Shown here piece by piece: positions 51,210 through 59,566 of a DNA stretch of 64,000 nucleotides (position 1 is the stretch's first letter; every line of letters begins with the position of its first letter). Location: assembly GCA_018968885.1 (NCBI GenBank), contig JAGWZK010000012.1, positions 1 through 64,000 of the forward strand, written 5' to 3'. The notes under the pieces are model-generated. The model had not been told where the DNA came from. It made no database searches and saw nothing but the letters and a program-made list of their open reading frames with translations. The DNA comes from Planctomycetota bacterium (GTDB lineage Bacteria > Planctomycetota > Phycisphaerae > Phycisphaerales > UBA1924). Position numbers and translations under genes: made by a program.

Positions 51210-52322
51210 ATGGCTGACCCGATTGTCTATTTTGCGATTCCGTCTGCGAGCCCTGAGAACTGCCGCAAGGTGCTGCCGGTGTGGCGCGAGATGGGGTACA
51301 AGACGGCGATCTTGCAGAATTACAAGAAGGGTGACATCCCTGCGGATATCTGCGTGTGGTCAGACACCTATCCGGGTTGGCCTGGCTCGATCAACATTCT
51401 GGCGCGAGAGATCGTGCCCAAGCAGGCGTCGATCATCGTCAGCGGCGGCGATGACATGCTCCCTGACCCGAACATGCCAGCACACAAACTTGCCAAGCAG
51501 TTCATGGAGCGTTTTCCCGATTCCTTCGGAGTGATGCAGCCGACGGGAGATGGGTTCCTGGGTGCGCGGCACTTCTGCGGCAGTCCGTGGCTGGGCCGCG
51601 CGTGGTGCGATTCGATGTATCACGGCACCGGGCCGATGCCCAGCGGCTATCGCCACAACTGGGCGGATAACGAACTCTACTGGGTTGCCAAGTGTCTGCA
51701 CAGTTTGTGGGAGCGGCCCGACCTTTCCCAGCATCACGAACACTTCACGCGCACCGGGCAGGAAAAGCCCTCGTATTGGACGAGCAATGTCGAAACCAAG
51801 GACCGCGATGATGTGCAACTCTTCATCGCGCGATCATGGCAGAAATTCCCCGGCCATGAGCCCCGCGGATTGACTAAGCCCTTCGATGCCGACCTCTTCA
51901 AGCGTGAAAATCGCGGCCTCGCCGAGGCGTATTGGATGACGCGCTATGGATTCGGCACTATCAACAGCACCAGTGGCAGCAAGATCGCCAGCGCGTTTCA
52001 GACCTGCATTCAGAATGGTTGGAAGCGCATCGGCCTCTTTGGCGCTGGCACGCACACGCGGGCGCTGGGTACTGCGCTGATGCAGCCGCCGGTCGAGATT
52101 GCAGCGATCATCGATGACAACGCCGCGCTGCAGGGGCAATCGCTGTGGGGCTATCCGATCGTGAGCCAGCAGCAGGCCAAGGGGCTGAAACTGGATGCGG
52201 TGATTCTGTCATCCAACAGCATGGAAGATGAGTTGTGGGCGGCTGCGTCGCCGCTGCGTGGGGCGGGGATTCCGACGTTGCGGTTGTATGGGGAGATGGT
52301 GCAAGGCAAGAAAGCGGCGTAA
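51210..52322 (+). CDS. Glycosyltransferase-like protein with C-terminal nucleotide-binding domain
   Basis: A 370-residue two-part protein. The N-terminal ~235 residues have a GT-A-like layout (IVYFAIPSASPENCRKVLPVW, then VSGGDDMLPDPN as a possible DxD region, and RHNWADNELYW). The C-terminal part is a small Rossmann-like domain (KRIGLFGAGTHTRAL, VEIAAIIDDN, LDAVILSSN) like those appended to sugar-modifying methyltransferases. The start at 51210 is preceded by GGGG only; an ATG at 51174 is possible. The substrate is unknown. It is divergent from the M16 gene across a 206-bp gap with no other feature that I can call. Confidence 0.6.
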   Translation: MADPIVYFAIPSASPENCRKVLPVWREMGYKTAILQNYKKGDIPADICVWSDTYPGWPGSINILAREIVPKQASIIVSGGDDMLPDPNMPAHKLAKQFMERFPDSFGVMQPTGDGFLGARHFCGSPWLGRAWCDSMYHGTGPMPSGYRHNWADNELYWVAKCLHSLWERPDLSQHHEHFTRTGQEKPSYWTSNVETKDRDDVQLFIARSWQKFPGHEPRGLTKPFDADLFKRENRGLAEAYWMTRYGFGTINSTSGSKIASAFQTCIQNGWKRIGLFGAGTHTRALGTALMQPPVEIAAIIDDNAALQGQSLWGYPIVSQQQAKGLKLDAVILSSNSMEDELWAAASPLRGAGIPTLRLYGEMVQGKKAA

Positions 52323-52417
52323 GTCTTTGCCAGTACCTGTTTTGAGTTGGATGCACGCGACAGAATCAGTATGCCATGTGCGAACGGTGTGGGTTCGCCA
52401 ACGTCACCGGTCAAACC

Positions 52418-52423
52418 TACCCT
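52418..52423 (+). promoter_or_regulatory. Candidate -10 box for the rsfS operon
   Basis: TACCCT lies 9 bases before the ATG at 52433. No ribosome site is visible. It is one more member of the near-leaderless set. Confidence 0.35.
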
Positions 52424-52432
52424 CCCCCACAC

Positions 52433-53392
52433 ATGGCTAAGAAGGTTTCCACATCCTCACGCAAGGGCGGGCCCGTCGCCAAATCCAAGTCTTTCAAAGG
52501 CAAATCCGCCTCCAAGGGTGGCTCAAAGTCTGCCCCGAAGCGCGGTTCCAAAGCCAAAGTCGGGGCCAAGCCCTCCGGCAATCCCGCCCCTAAGGGTGCC
52601 GCTGGCAAGGGTTCCGCCAAGGGCACCGGCAAGGTCAAACCGGCTCAAAAGCACGCCCCCGTCCGCGCCTCCAAAAAGCCCACCAAGTCCTCCACCGCTC
52701 CCATTGCCAAGGGGACCAAACTGGGTAAGGGTGTGGTGGGCAAGGGCGTTCGCGTGACCGCATCTGCAGCGGTGAAGGGACTCAGCAAGGCCTCTGGCCC
52801 TCGCGCCAAGCGTGCTGCGGCGGGCGAAGTCCTCGACACGGTCTCACCTGAAGTGCTGAATGAGCAGGTCTCATCTTCTGCATCTGCAACCGCTCAGGTC
52901 GTGTCGCAGCAGGAGTTGCTGGAGCAGGCCTCGCCTCAGAGTCAGGCATCAACCACATCGTTTGAAGCGATGCAGCGTCAGCGTGCGGCTTCCTACAACC
53001 CCGGCCCCAAATCTGGCAAAGATTTCGCCGTCGAGGTGGCACGTCTGGTTCGCGATGACAAGTGTGAGGATGTGCTGGTCCTCGATGCCCGCAAGAAGCA
53101 GGGGATCACCGATTTCATCATCATCGCCAGCGGCACATCCGATCGCCAGATGCGTGCGGTCCTTCATCACGTCGAAGAGCTTGGCACCAAGACCGGCAAT
53201 CCACTCGTCCGCGTCTCGATTGACGAGCGCACCACCTGGATTCTTGCTGACTTTGTCGATGTGATGGTGCACCTCTTTGAGCCCAACACCCGCTCGCACT
53301 ACGACCTGGAATTGATGTGGGGTGATTGCGACCGCATCAGTTGGGAACGCCCTGATCAGCGCTCACGCGATTACGCCGGGCTGCACTCCTGA
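52433..53392 (+). CDS. rsfS: Ribosomal silencing factor RsfS with histone-like N-terminal tail
   Basis: A 319-residue protein. Residues ~195-310 are a full RsfS (Iojap) domain: VLVLDARKKQGITDFIIIASGTSDRQ and YDLELMWGD. RsfS binds ribosomal protein uL14 and blocks subunit joining. The first ~125 residues are an extreme Lys/Ala/Pro/Ser/Gly tail (repeats like KGKSASKGGSKSAPK), similar in composition to histone H1 tails, followed by a Ser/Gln/Ala-rich linker. Bacterial RsfS is normally only 105-130 residues. The ATG at 52433 has a TACCCT box upstream. It heads rsfS-panD-aroB. Confidence 0.9.
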   Translation: MAKKVSTSSRKGGPVAKSKSFKGKSASKGGSKSAPKRGSKAKVGAKPSGNPAPKGAAGKGSAKGTGKVKPAQKHAPVRASKKPTKSSTAPIAKGTKLGKGVVGKGVRVTASAAVKGLSKASGPRAKRAAAGEVLDTVSPEVLNEQVSSSASATAQVVSQQELLEQASPQSQASTTSFEAMQRQRAASYNPGPKSGKDFAVEVARLVRDDKCEDVLVLDARKKQGITDFIIIASGTSDRQMRAVLHHVEELGTKTGNPLVRVSIDERTTWILADFVDVMVHLFEPNTRSHYDLELMWGDCDRISWERPDQRSRDYAGLHS

Positions 53393-53409
53393 GCACACAA
53401 AACCTCCTC

Positions 53410-53778
53410 ATGCTGCGAAACGTTCTGCACAGCAAGATTCACCGGGCCACCGTCACCGCGGCGTTGCCCAACTACGTCGGTTCCATCACCATCGATGAGG
53501 ACTTTCTCGATGCCACGGGCATGCGCGTCAACGACATGGTCGCCATCGCCAATTGCAACAATGGCGAACGCTTCGAGACCTATATCTTCAAGGGCGCTCG
53601 GGGCAGCCGCAAGATCGAATTGAACGGTGCGGCGGCATTGCTTGTGAAGCCCGGCGACAAGGTCATCATCATGCACTACGCCATGATGACCGATGAGGAG
53701 TATGCGAGCCATCGTCCGCGCGTCCTCATCATGGGTGAGGGGAACACCGTGGAACAGGTGATTCGCTACGAATCGTGA
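53410..53778 (+). CDS. panD: Aspartate 1-decarboxylase PanD
   Basis: A 122-residue pyruvoyl enzyme that makes beta-alanine for pantothenate and coenzyme A. It starts MLRNVLHSKIHRATVT. The self-cleavage site is the GS in YVGSITID, where the Ser becomes the pyruvoyl group. FETYIFKGARGSRKIELNGAAA matches the family core. It begins 17 bases after rsfS and ends 16 bases before aroB. Confidence 0.96.
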   Translation: MLRNVLHSKIHRATVTAALPNYVGSITIDEDFLDATGMRVNDMVAIANCNNGERFETYIFKGARGSRKIELNGAAALLVKPGDKVIIMHYAMMTDEEYASHRPRVLIMGEGNTVEQVIRYES

Positions 53779-53794
53779 AAAGAGCGGAGTGCCC

Positions 53795-54994
53795 GTGGCT
53801 GATCAGCGGCACAATCACGTGACCCGAGGCGACGACGACAAAGAGTCGTCGTGCGTGCAGGTTGTCTTGCCCTCTGCTGCGTATCCCGTGCACATCGGCT
53901 CGGGACTTCTTTCATCTCTGGCTGCCATCGTTCACGCCTGCTGCCCCCGCGCCAAGCGCGTGCTTCTGGTGCAGGATGCCGGAGTGCCGAGTCAGACCCG
54001 CCTGATCGCGGCTCACTCTCTGGCTTCTGAATTCACCATCGCCGAAGCGATGCTCACGGCCACCGAAGCCGCCAAGAGCGCCGATTCGCTTGCGCATCTC
54101 TGGTCCGCTCTTGCCGATGCGGCGCTCGATCGCGATGATGCCGTCGTCGCCCTGGGCGGAGGCATCGTCACTGATGTGGCTGGCTTTGCCGCCGCAACCT
54201 ATCGCCGCGGCATCCCTGTCATTCAATGTCCCACCACGCTTCTTTCCATGGTCGATGCCAGTGTGGGGGGCAAGACCGGCATCAACCTCCCCTCATCTCG
54301 CGGCACGCTGAAGAACATGGCCGGCTCGTTTCACCAGCCCGCCGCCGTTGTCGCCGATGTCGACACCCTCAACACACTGACCCATCGCGAGTTCCGCGCT
54401 GGTATGGCCGAGGTCATCAAGCACGCCCTGATCGAGCACTCCGTCAGCGGCACATCAACCCTTCTTCCCCAGTTGCAACGCACTCCCCAATGGACCGCTG
54501 CTTCACCGGGGCTGGCCGACCTCATCGCTGCCAATGTCCGGATTAAGGCGTCGGTGGTCGCCAAAGACGAACGCGAAACCGCGTCGGATGCAGTGGGGGG
54601 GAGGGCTCTCCTCAACCTTGGTCACACCTTTGCCCACGCCATCGAGCCCCTGTCCAATCTCTCACCCAGCGGCAATCCCGCCGATGCCCCTCTCAAGCAT
54701 GGCGAGGCCGTCGGGCTTGGCCTGATCGCAGCTGCCGCCACCTCGCGGCATCTGGGTCTGATCGATTCTGGCTATCAATCGCAGATCACTGGCCTTGTCG
54801 CTTCGGCGGGATTACCGACAGGCATTGGCGCTCTCCCCCCAGCCGACACCCTCATCGAGCGCATGCGTCTGGATAAGAAGGTCCGCGCTGGCAGTCTGCG
54901 GCTGATTCTTCCGACAGGCACAGCCACTGCCGCGGTTCTGGCTGATGTACCCGTCGAGGCCATCCGTGCAGGTTGGCGCGCGATCGACAGGTAA
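53795..54994 (+). CDS. aroB: 3-Dehydroquinate synthase AroB
   Basis: A 399-residue enzyme of the shikimate pathway that converts DAHP to 3-dehydroquinate with NAD+ and a metal. Signatures are ALGGGIVTDVAGFAAATYRRG, PTTLLSMVDASVGGKTGIN, the metal/catalytic segment EFRAGMAEVIKHALI, and LLNLGHTFAHAIE. The GTG at 53795 has GGAG 5 bases upstream; a GTG at 53789 is also in frame. The first ~25 residues are a charged extension. It could share a transcript with rsfS and panD. Confidence 0.96.
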   Translation: MADQRHNHVTRGDDDKESSCVQVVLPSAAYPVHIGSGLLSSLAAIVHACCPRAKRVLLVQDAGVPSQTRLIAAHSLASEFTIAEAMLTATEAAKSADSLAHLWSALADAALDRDDAVVALGGGIVTDVAGFAAATYRRGIPVIQCPTTLLSMVDASVGGKTGINLPSSRGTLKNMAGSFHQPAAVVADVDTLNTLTHREFRAGMAEVIKHALIEHSVSGTSTLLPQLQRTPQWTAASPGLADLIAANVRIKASVVAKDERETASDAVGGRALLNLGHTFAHAIEPLSNLSPSGNPADAPLKHGEAVGLGLIAAAATSRHLGLIDSGYQSQITGLVASAGLPTGIGALPPADTLIERMRLDKKVRAGSLRLILPTGTATAAVLADVPVEAIRAGWRAIDR

Positions 54995-55107
54995 ACCCCC
55001 TAAACCCCCAAGTCGAGCCGCCCCCAACCTTTACTTTTTGTACCATGAACTGGTGATCGTCCGATATTCGACGGTCAGGCGGGTATGTCTCGCTTCACGT
55101 GCACCGA

Positions 55108-55127
55108 GCGCCGGGGTTCCCCGGCGC
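55108..55127 (+). promoter_or_regulatory. GC-rich hairpin just before the parA ribosome site
   Basis: GCGCCGGGG (55108-55116) and CCCCGGCGC (55119-55127) form a near-perfect stem. It ends 5 bases before the AGGAAGGG ribosome site of the parA gene. It may control translation; there is no T tract, so it is not a terminator. Confidence 0.4.
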
Positions 55128-55147
55128 GCCCAAGGAAGGGACCGGGC

Positions 55148-56818
55148 GTGCGGATCATCGCCATCATCAATCAAAAGGGCGGCTGTGGCAAGACCACGAC
55201 TGCCATCAACCTCGCGGCTATGTACGCCCGTCGAGGACTTCGCACTCTGCTTGTGGATATGGATCCACAATCGCACTGCGCTGCCGGGCTCGGCATCCCC
55301 GAGAATCGACTTGAGTTCGACATCGGTGATGCGCTCCTTGCCGGTGAGGAACGCAAGTTCGATTTCTCGCGTCTGGTCTGGCCTGCGGCACGCAATCTCG
55401 ATCTGGCCCCCAGTCGCATGAGATTGGCCGGGCTTGAAGCCCGCGCGGGTGGCCTTGCCGACAAGCCGGATAAGGAACGGCGGCTCACTCAGGTTCTGGC
55501 CCGCCAGAAGAACAACTACGACGTCGTGTGCATCGACTGCTCTCCTTCGATCGGCCTCCTCACCTTCAACGCTTTGGCCGCCGCCACGACCGTGCTGATT
55601 CCAGTCGAGACGGGCTATTTCTCTCTTCAGGGCGCGACGAAGCAGTTGAACACGGTGCGCACTCTGGCCCGCCGACTGGGTGTGGCCGTGCCGGTGTGGA
55701 TGCTGGCGACGATTCACGATTCGACAAGCACAGTCGCCAACGACCTGTTGGAAGAGATGAAGCGTCGTTTCGGCCAGCGCGTCATTCCCACCGTTATCCG
55801 GCGCGACAATCGCTTGAAGGAAGCCGTCTCTTTCGGCCAACCCATCATCGATTTCGACTCTGCCTCACCTGGCGCACAGGACTATGCCGCTGTGGCCAAT
55901 TGGCTGTTGCAGCAATCTCGCGCTGCTCTCACCGATGACGACTTGCCGATCGAGGACGCACCCGCTGCCTACGAGACGCAGTCGAGCAGCGGCGAAGGCA
56001 ACGCTGGCACCGACGCACCACCCACACCCATCGTCGAGATCGCCGCGAGTATTCGCGCTGCCGCCACGCCCAAGCCGGTCGCTGCGGCACCGCTTCCTGC
56101 ACCTTTGGCAGTCCCCGGTATCAGCCGCGCTGAAGAGCTTGCCCAGCGCGCCCGCGCACTGGCCATGCGTGCCCTCAATGCGCCGCAGATGGAAGCCAAG
56201 CCCGGGACCTTGGATGTAGTTTCTCCTGCAACGAGCATTGGCCCGGCGGGCATCGCCTCGACCCTTATCACGCCTCCCAGCCCTTCGATGATGGGAACTG
56301 GACTGAGTGCGGGTGCTGCGCCGGTCACTTCATCGTTGACATCAACAACCATGACTGCCCCGGAGGGGTTGGCTGCAGCGACGCTGAGTTCCTCAACTGC
56401 GGCACTCCTGGCTGAGGCATACACAGAACTGCAGGTTCCGGCCACGCCCGCGCGTGAGCATTCCGTTCTGGTGCTGGAGCCCGCTCCGGCACCGACACCC
56501 GCGCCAACCGCGCCTGTGACATCAGTGCTCCCTGCCTTGGGCGTGCGCGTCACGCGGCAGGGCGTGCTGTTTCTGCAAGCAGCCGGTCTGGGCCAGACTC
56601 TCGCCATCGCGGGGGACTTCAACGGATGGAATCCCAAAGCCGCCCCCATGCGTCTCAATCGCGATGCGGGTGTCTTTGAGTGCCTCGTCAAACTTCCTCC
56701 CGGCCGCCACCAGTATCGCCTTGTGGTCGATGGTCGCTGGATCAACGACCCTCACAACCCTGTGACCGAACTGAATCCCTTCAACGAGCCCAACAGCATC
56801 GTCACCGTCGCGGCGTGA
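55148..56818 (+). CDS. ParA-type ATPase fused to a glycogen-binding (CBM48/AMPK-type) domain
   Basis: A 556-residue fusion. Residues 1-~250 are a complete ParA/Soj ATPase: the deviant Walker A KGGCGKTTT (10-18), LLVDMDPQSH and VCIDCSPSIG. A linker of about 200 residues, rich in Ala, Pro, Ser and Thr, follows. Residues ~464-556 are an E-set glycogen-binding domain (LAIAGDFNGWNPKAAPM, then PPGRHQYRLVVDGRWINDP), as in AMPK beta and starch enzymes. The GTG at 55148 follows AGGAAGGG. There is no ParB gene; the neighbours are flagellar, so a role in positioning flagella or motor parts is more likely than chromosome segregation. Confidence 0.9.
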   Translation: MRIIAIINQKGGCGKTTTAINLAAMYARRGLRTLLVDMDPQSHCAAGLGIPENRLEFDIGDALLAGEERKFDFSRLVWPAARNLDLAPSRMRLAGLEARAGGLADKPDKERRLTQVLARQKNNYDVVCIDCSPSIGLLTFNALAAATTVLIPVETGYFSLQGATKQLNTVRTLARRLGVAVPVWMLATIHDSTSTVANDLLEEMKRRFGQRVIPTVIRRDNRLKEAVSFGQPIIDFDSASPGAQDYAAVANWLLQQSRAALTDDDLPIEDAPAAYETQSSSGEGNAGTDAPPTPIVEIAASIRAAATPKPVAAAPLPAPLAVPGISRAEELAQRARALAMRALNAPQMEAKPGTLDVVSPATSIGPAGIASTLITPPSPSMMGTGLSAGAAPVTSSLTSTTMTAPEGLAAATLSSSTAALLAEAYTELQVPATPAREHSVLVLEPAPAPTPAPTAPVTSVLPALGVRVTRQGVLFLQAAGLGQTLAIAGDFNGWNPKAAPMRLNRDAGVFECLVKLPPGRHQYRLVVDGRWINDPHNPVTELNPFNEPNSIVTVAA

Positions 56819-56844
56819 ATTCCTTCTTCTCGCAAGAGCCCCTC

Positions 56845-58614
56845 ATGGACCACTCCGGATACGGAACGCCACACCAGAACTCGCACGCGACACCCGGTGT
56901 CACGCGCAACGAGTACGACGCTCTGGCCGATCTCTTTCTGGATGATGCCGCGTTTGGTGCTGCGCCGACGCCAGTTCACACACCCTCACCCACCGTCATC
57001 GCCACGCAACAGGCCGCACCTGCGGCAACTCATCTGCACCTGACCAACGCGCCCGCGGTTTCGCTTCCCGCTCAGCCGCACACTGGTGAGGCCCCCAATG
57101 TCTGGCGCTTGGTTGGCGATAGTGTGCTGGGAGATGCGCCGGTTTCACACATCGAATCCGAGCCACCACCCGCACCCGCCGTTTCCGGTCGCATCATCGT
57201 TGAAGCCATCGTGCAGGGACATCTTCCGATCTTTGCTTCTGCCTGGGTTCCCCAATACGCTCGAAGCATCGTTCAGGAGACTCAATCAGCAGTTGCTCTC
57301 ATTCGCGTTCGCCACGGACAGATCTCTGTCGAGCGGTTTGCGCTTGATTCTGCCTCTTCTGCTGCGCTCCCCAAGCACGCCACGCTGGCCGAAGCGGTCG
57401 AATCCGCCCGCGCTGCCCGCGTGCTTGTGCAGGTGGACGAAATCGCCGAACCCGATCTCTGGCGCACTCCCGGTCTTGATCGCATCACCGTTCTCACCGG
57501 CGCAGACGAAGCGGCCATGGTCGCCTGCTATCGCACCCTCAAGACCATCGGTCAGGAGCTCTCTCACGATCTTTCACCGGATGCTGTCGAAGACGTCGGC
57601 ACTCCGTCCACACCCGCTCTGGCCATCGCTGTCCTGGGTGCCACCAGTGAGCGTGCAGCGCAGACCATCACACGCATTCAACGTGCGGCAACCAATTTCC
57701 TCTCCCGCCAGGTGCACGGCTCACACGCCGCCGGACGTATTGGCTCCGGTTCTTCGCAAACCCTTTTCCGCGGCGTCGCCCTCGATGGTGACTCTTCGCC
57801 CGTCGCCCTCATCGCACTGATCCGCGCCTCTGCGGATATCGCTCAAGAGTCTGCACGCACCTCAACACCATTCCACACTCCCGTTCCACCAACACACACG
57901 ATTGCTTCGCAGGATCGCTCCCCATTCACCCCTGCCCAGCCCGTCACCCCAGCACAGCGAACAACCCCTGGACAGCGAACCAGCGCGTGGGAGCGCGTCG
58001 CGGCACGCCTGGAGGAAAAGCTCGGCCCCGCGACCACACCCGCCGCTCAATTTGAATCCAAGCCCATCGCTGCCGCGCCGCAACCAGCGGCACCTTCTGC
58101 CGATTCCGACTACGACCTGATTGATCTCACCGACCTTCACTCCACCGATGTGGTCCCGCCAGCATCGCCAACCACCGCAGCGGCCGTGGACGCAACCAGT
58201 GCCCCAGAGGCGATGACCCCCGATCATCCGCACCTGGCCACCTTCGTCGATGAGCTACTTGCCATCGATGAGCATTGCCCATACGCCGAGACCGTCGAAT
58301 TTGCCCTCGCGGCTGATGGTCGCCTGCACCTTCTGGTTCACACCGGCAACTGCACCCACACCGGTCACCCCGGCGGTCAGGGCCGCGCTCTTGAAGAGCT
58401 CACCACCGCCTCCTCCTGGGCCGTCGCCCATGCTCGAGCATTTCAAAAGTCCCACGCCCACATCAAACTTGACGACATCGAGCACCGCCCCATCCTTCAC
58501 CTGATCACGGATCGCCCCCGCGAGGCCAAGCGCCTGCTGGAAAGCGACATCCGCATTCACTTGGTTGCACCAGTCGATCCTCAGGCCCGCTTTGTCTGCC
58601 GCGATCTCAACTGA
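56845..58614 (+). CDS. Large unknown protein next to ParA, possibly a degenerate MinD/FlhG relative
   Basis: A 589-residue protein of no family I know. A Pro/Ala/Thr-rich N-terminus (1-110) leads to a middle region whose pattern (RITVLTGADEAAMVACYRTLKTIG, later LAIAVLGATSERAAQTITRIQRAA) resembles the C-terminal half of MinD/FlhG ATPases, without any Walker A motif. A second Pro/Thr-rich linker precedes a C-terminal domain of ~130 residues with HTGNCTHTGHPGG. The ATG at 56845 was chosen; a GTG at 56815 that overlaps the parA stop (GTGA) is a good alternative. It is probably a partner of the ParA fusion. Confidence 0.55.
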   Translation: MDHSGYGTPHQNSHATPGVTRNEYDALADLFLDDAAFGAAPTPVHTPSPTVIATQQAAPAATHLHLTNAPAVSLPAQPHTGEAPNVWRLVGDSVLGDAPVSHIESEPPPAPAVSGRIIVEAIVQGHLPIFASAWVPQYARSIVQETQSAVALIRVRHGQISVERFALDSASSAALPKHATLAEAVESARAARVLVQVDEIAEPDLWRTPGLDRITVLTGADEAAMVACYRTLKTIGQELSHDLSPDAVEDVGTPSTPALAIAVLGATSERAAQTITRIQRAATNFLSRQVHGSHAAGRIGSGSSQTLFRGVALDGDSSPVALIALIRASADIAQESARTSTPFHTPVPPTHTIASQDRSPFTPAQPVTPAQRTTPGQRTSAWERVAARLEEKLGPATTPAAQFESKPIAAAPQPAAPSADSDYDLIDLTDLHSTDVVPPASPTTAAAVDATSAPEAMTPDHPHLATFVDELLAIDEHCPYAETVEFALAADGRLHLLVHTGNCTHTGHPGGQGRALEELTTASSWAVAHARAFQKSHAHIKLDDIEHRPILHLITDRPREAKRLLESDIRIHLVAPVDPQARFVCRDLN

Positions 58615-58704
58615 GTCGGCTTCAGTCCCCTCCCCCACACGCCGATAACTGCGATGGAATCGTTCCGATGGTCGGTCGATGCCACACCCACTACGGGGGA
58701 TCGC

Positions 58705-59400
58705 ATGGATTACTTCAATCTCTTCACAGCCGCGGCTGTCGTCATCATCGCCGTCATCGGCGCGTTCCCGGTTGCACGCTGGCTCGGAACCGATCGCCTG
58801 CTCGCTGGCCCCACGCATATCGCCTTCGATCCCTATCGCACGATGAATGACATCATCTCGCTTGCCGACGTGCAAGACCGCAACGGCCCTGAGGCCCTCG
58901 TCGCGCAGGCCAACGGACTCCGCAACCCCGTCCTCGCCCGAGCAGTTCGCGGCATCACGCAGGTGTCAAGCGCGAACATGATCCGCTCTTATACAGAGCG
59001 AGAGCTCTTCGCACCCCTTACCCCTGCCACGCCGCAGTGGGTTTCTGTCATCACCTCACCTCTCTGCGTCATTCCCGTCGGTCTTTTCTGCCTCGTCGGT
59101 GCGGCAACTCTCCTTACCGGAGCCACCATCGGCGCTGCTCCCGTTGCCGGACTTGGCCTGCTTGTCGCGGCTGGTCTCTACGGCCTCTTCATGGCCCAAA
59201 GTGTTGTTCCCGCAGGCAATGCCTCTGCCCTCGCCACGCGCGAAATGCTCAATCGCCTCGTCATCATCGAGGGGGTCACCGCCCTGGCCGAATGTCAATC
59301 CGCTCAGCAGATTCGCACGCGGCTCGCGGCTCTTTTCCCAGAGTCAGAGACGGCCACCCCTTCTCAGACCGAGTCGTACCCCCTCCGCCGCGCAGCTTGA
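58705..59400 (+). CDS. MotA/ExbB-like membrane protein, divergent
   Basis: A 231-residue protein. One N-terminal helix (about 5-25) is followed by a cytoplasmic region (DIISLADVQDRNGPEALVAQANGLRNPVLARAVRGI) with the MotA pattern. Two more helices (about 118-140 and 148-170) then lead to REMLNRLVIIEGVTALAECQSAQQIRTRL, which matches the MotA C-terminal REMxIEGV segment. It has one helix fewer than MotA, and no MotB is nearby, so it may not be a working stator. GGGGGA lies 4 bases before the ATG. Confidence 0.6.
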   Translation: MDYFNLFTAAAVVIIAVIGAFPVARWLGTDRLLAGPTHIAFDPYRTMNDIISLADVQDRNGPEALVAQANGLRNPVLARAVRGITQVSSANMIRSYTERELFAPLTPATPQWVSVITSPLCVIPVGLFCLVGAATLLTGATIGAAPVAGLGLLVAAGLYGLFMAQSVVPAGNASALATREMLNRLVIIEGVTALAECQSAQQIRTRLAALFPESETATPSQTESYPLRRAA

Positions 59401-59566
59401 CTCGGTTGGTCGCAGCCCGATAACAGCTCTACTCGTCACACGTGCCACCATTCCACACCCTCGCTCGGGTGTGTCGTCACCCCTCCCAACCGGCACGCAC
59501 AAAGGGTCGATACCCCTCTACGCGCCTTGATGGATCGAGGCGGGTTTCAGCGCGTTGGGAGATCAC
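59401..59566 (+). promoter_or_regulatory. Gap before fliL with hairpin
   Basis: CACACCC (59454-59460) pairs with GGGTGTG (59467-59473), with a 6-base loop and no T tract. The rest may contain the promoter for the fliL-flhB run; no clear -35/-10 pair is visible. Confidence 0.3.

Noticed and set aside
55085..55147. N-terminal extension of the ParA fusion from an upstream ATG
   Set aside because: It would be translated through the GC-rich hairpin and the ribosome site. ParA proteins start directly at the RIIAIINQKGG strand, which the GTG at 55148 gives.
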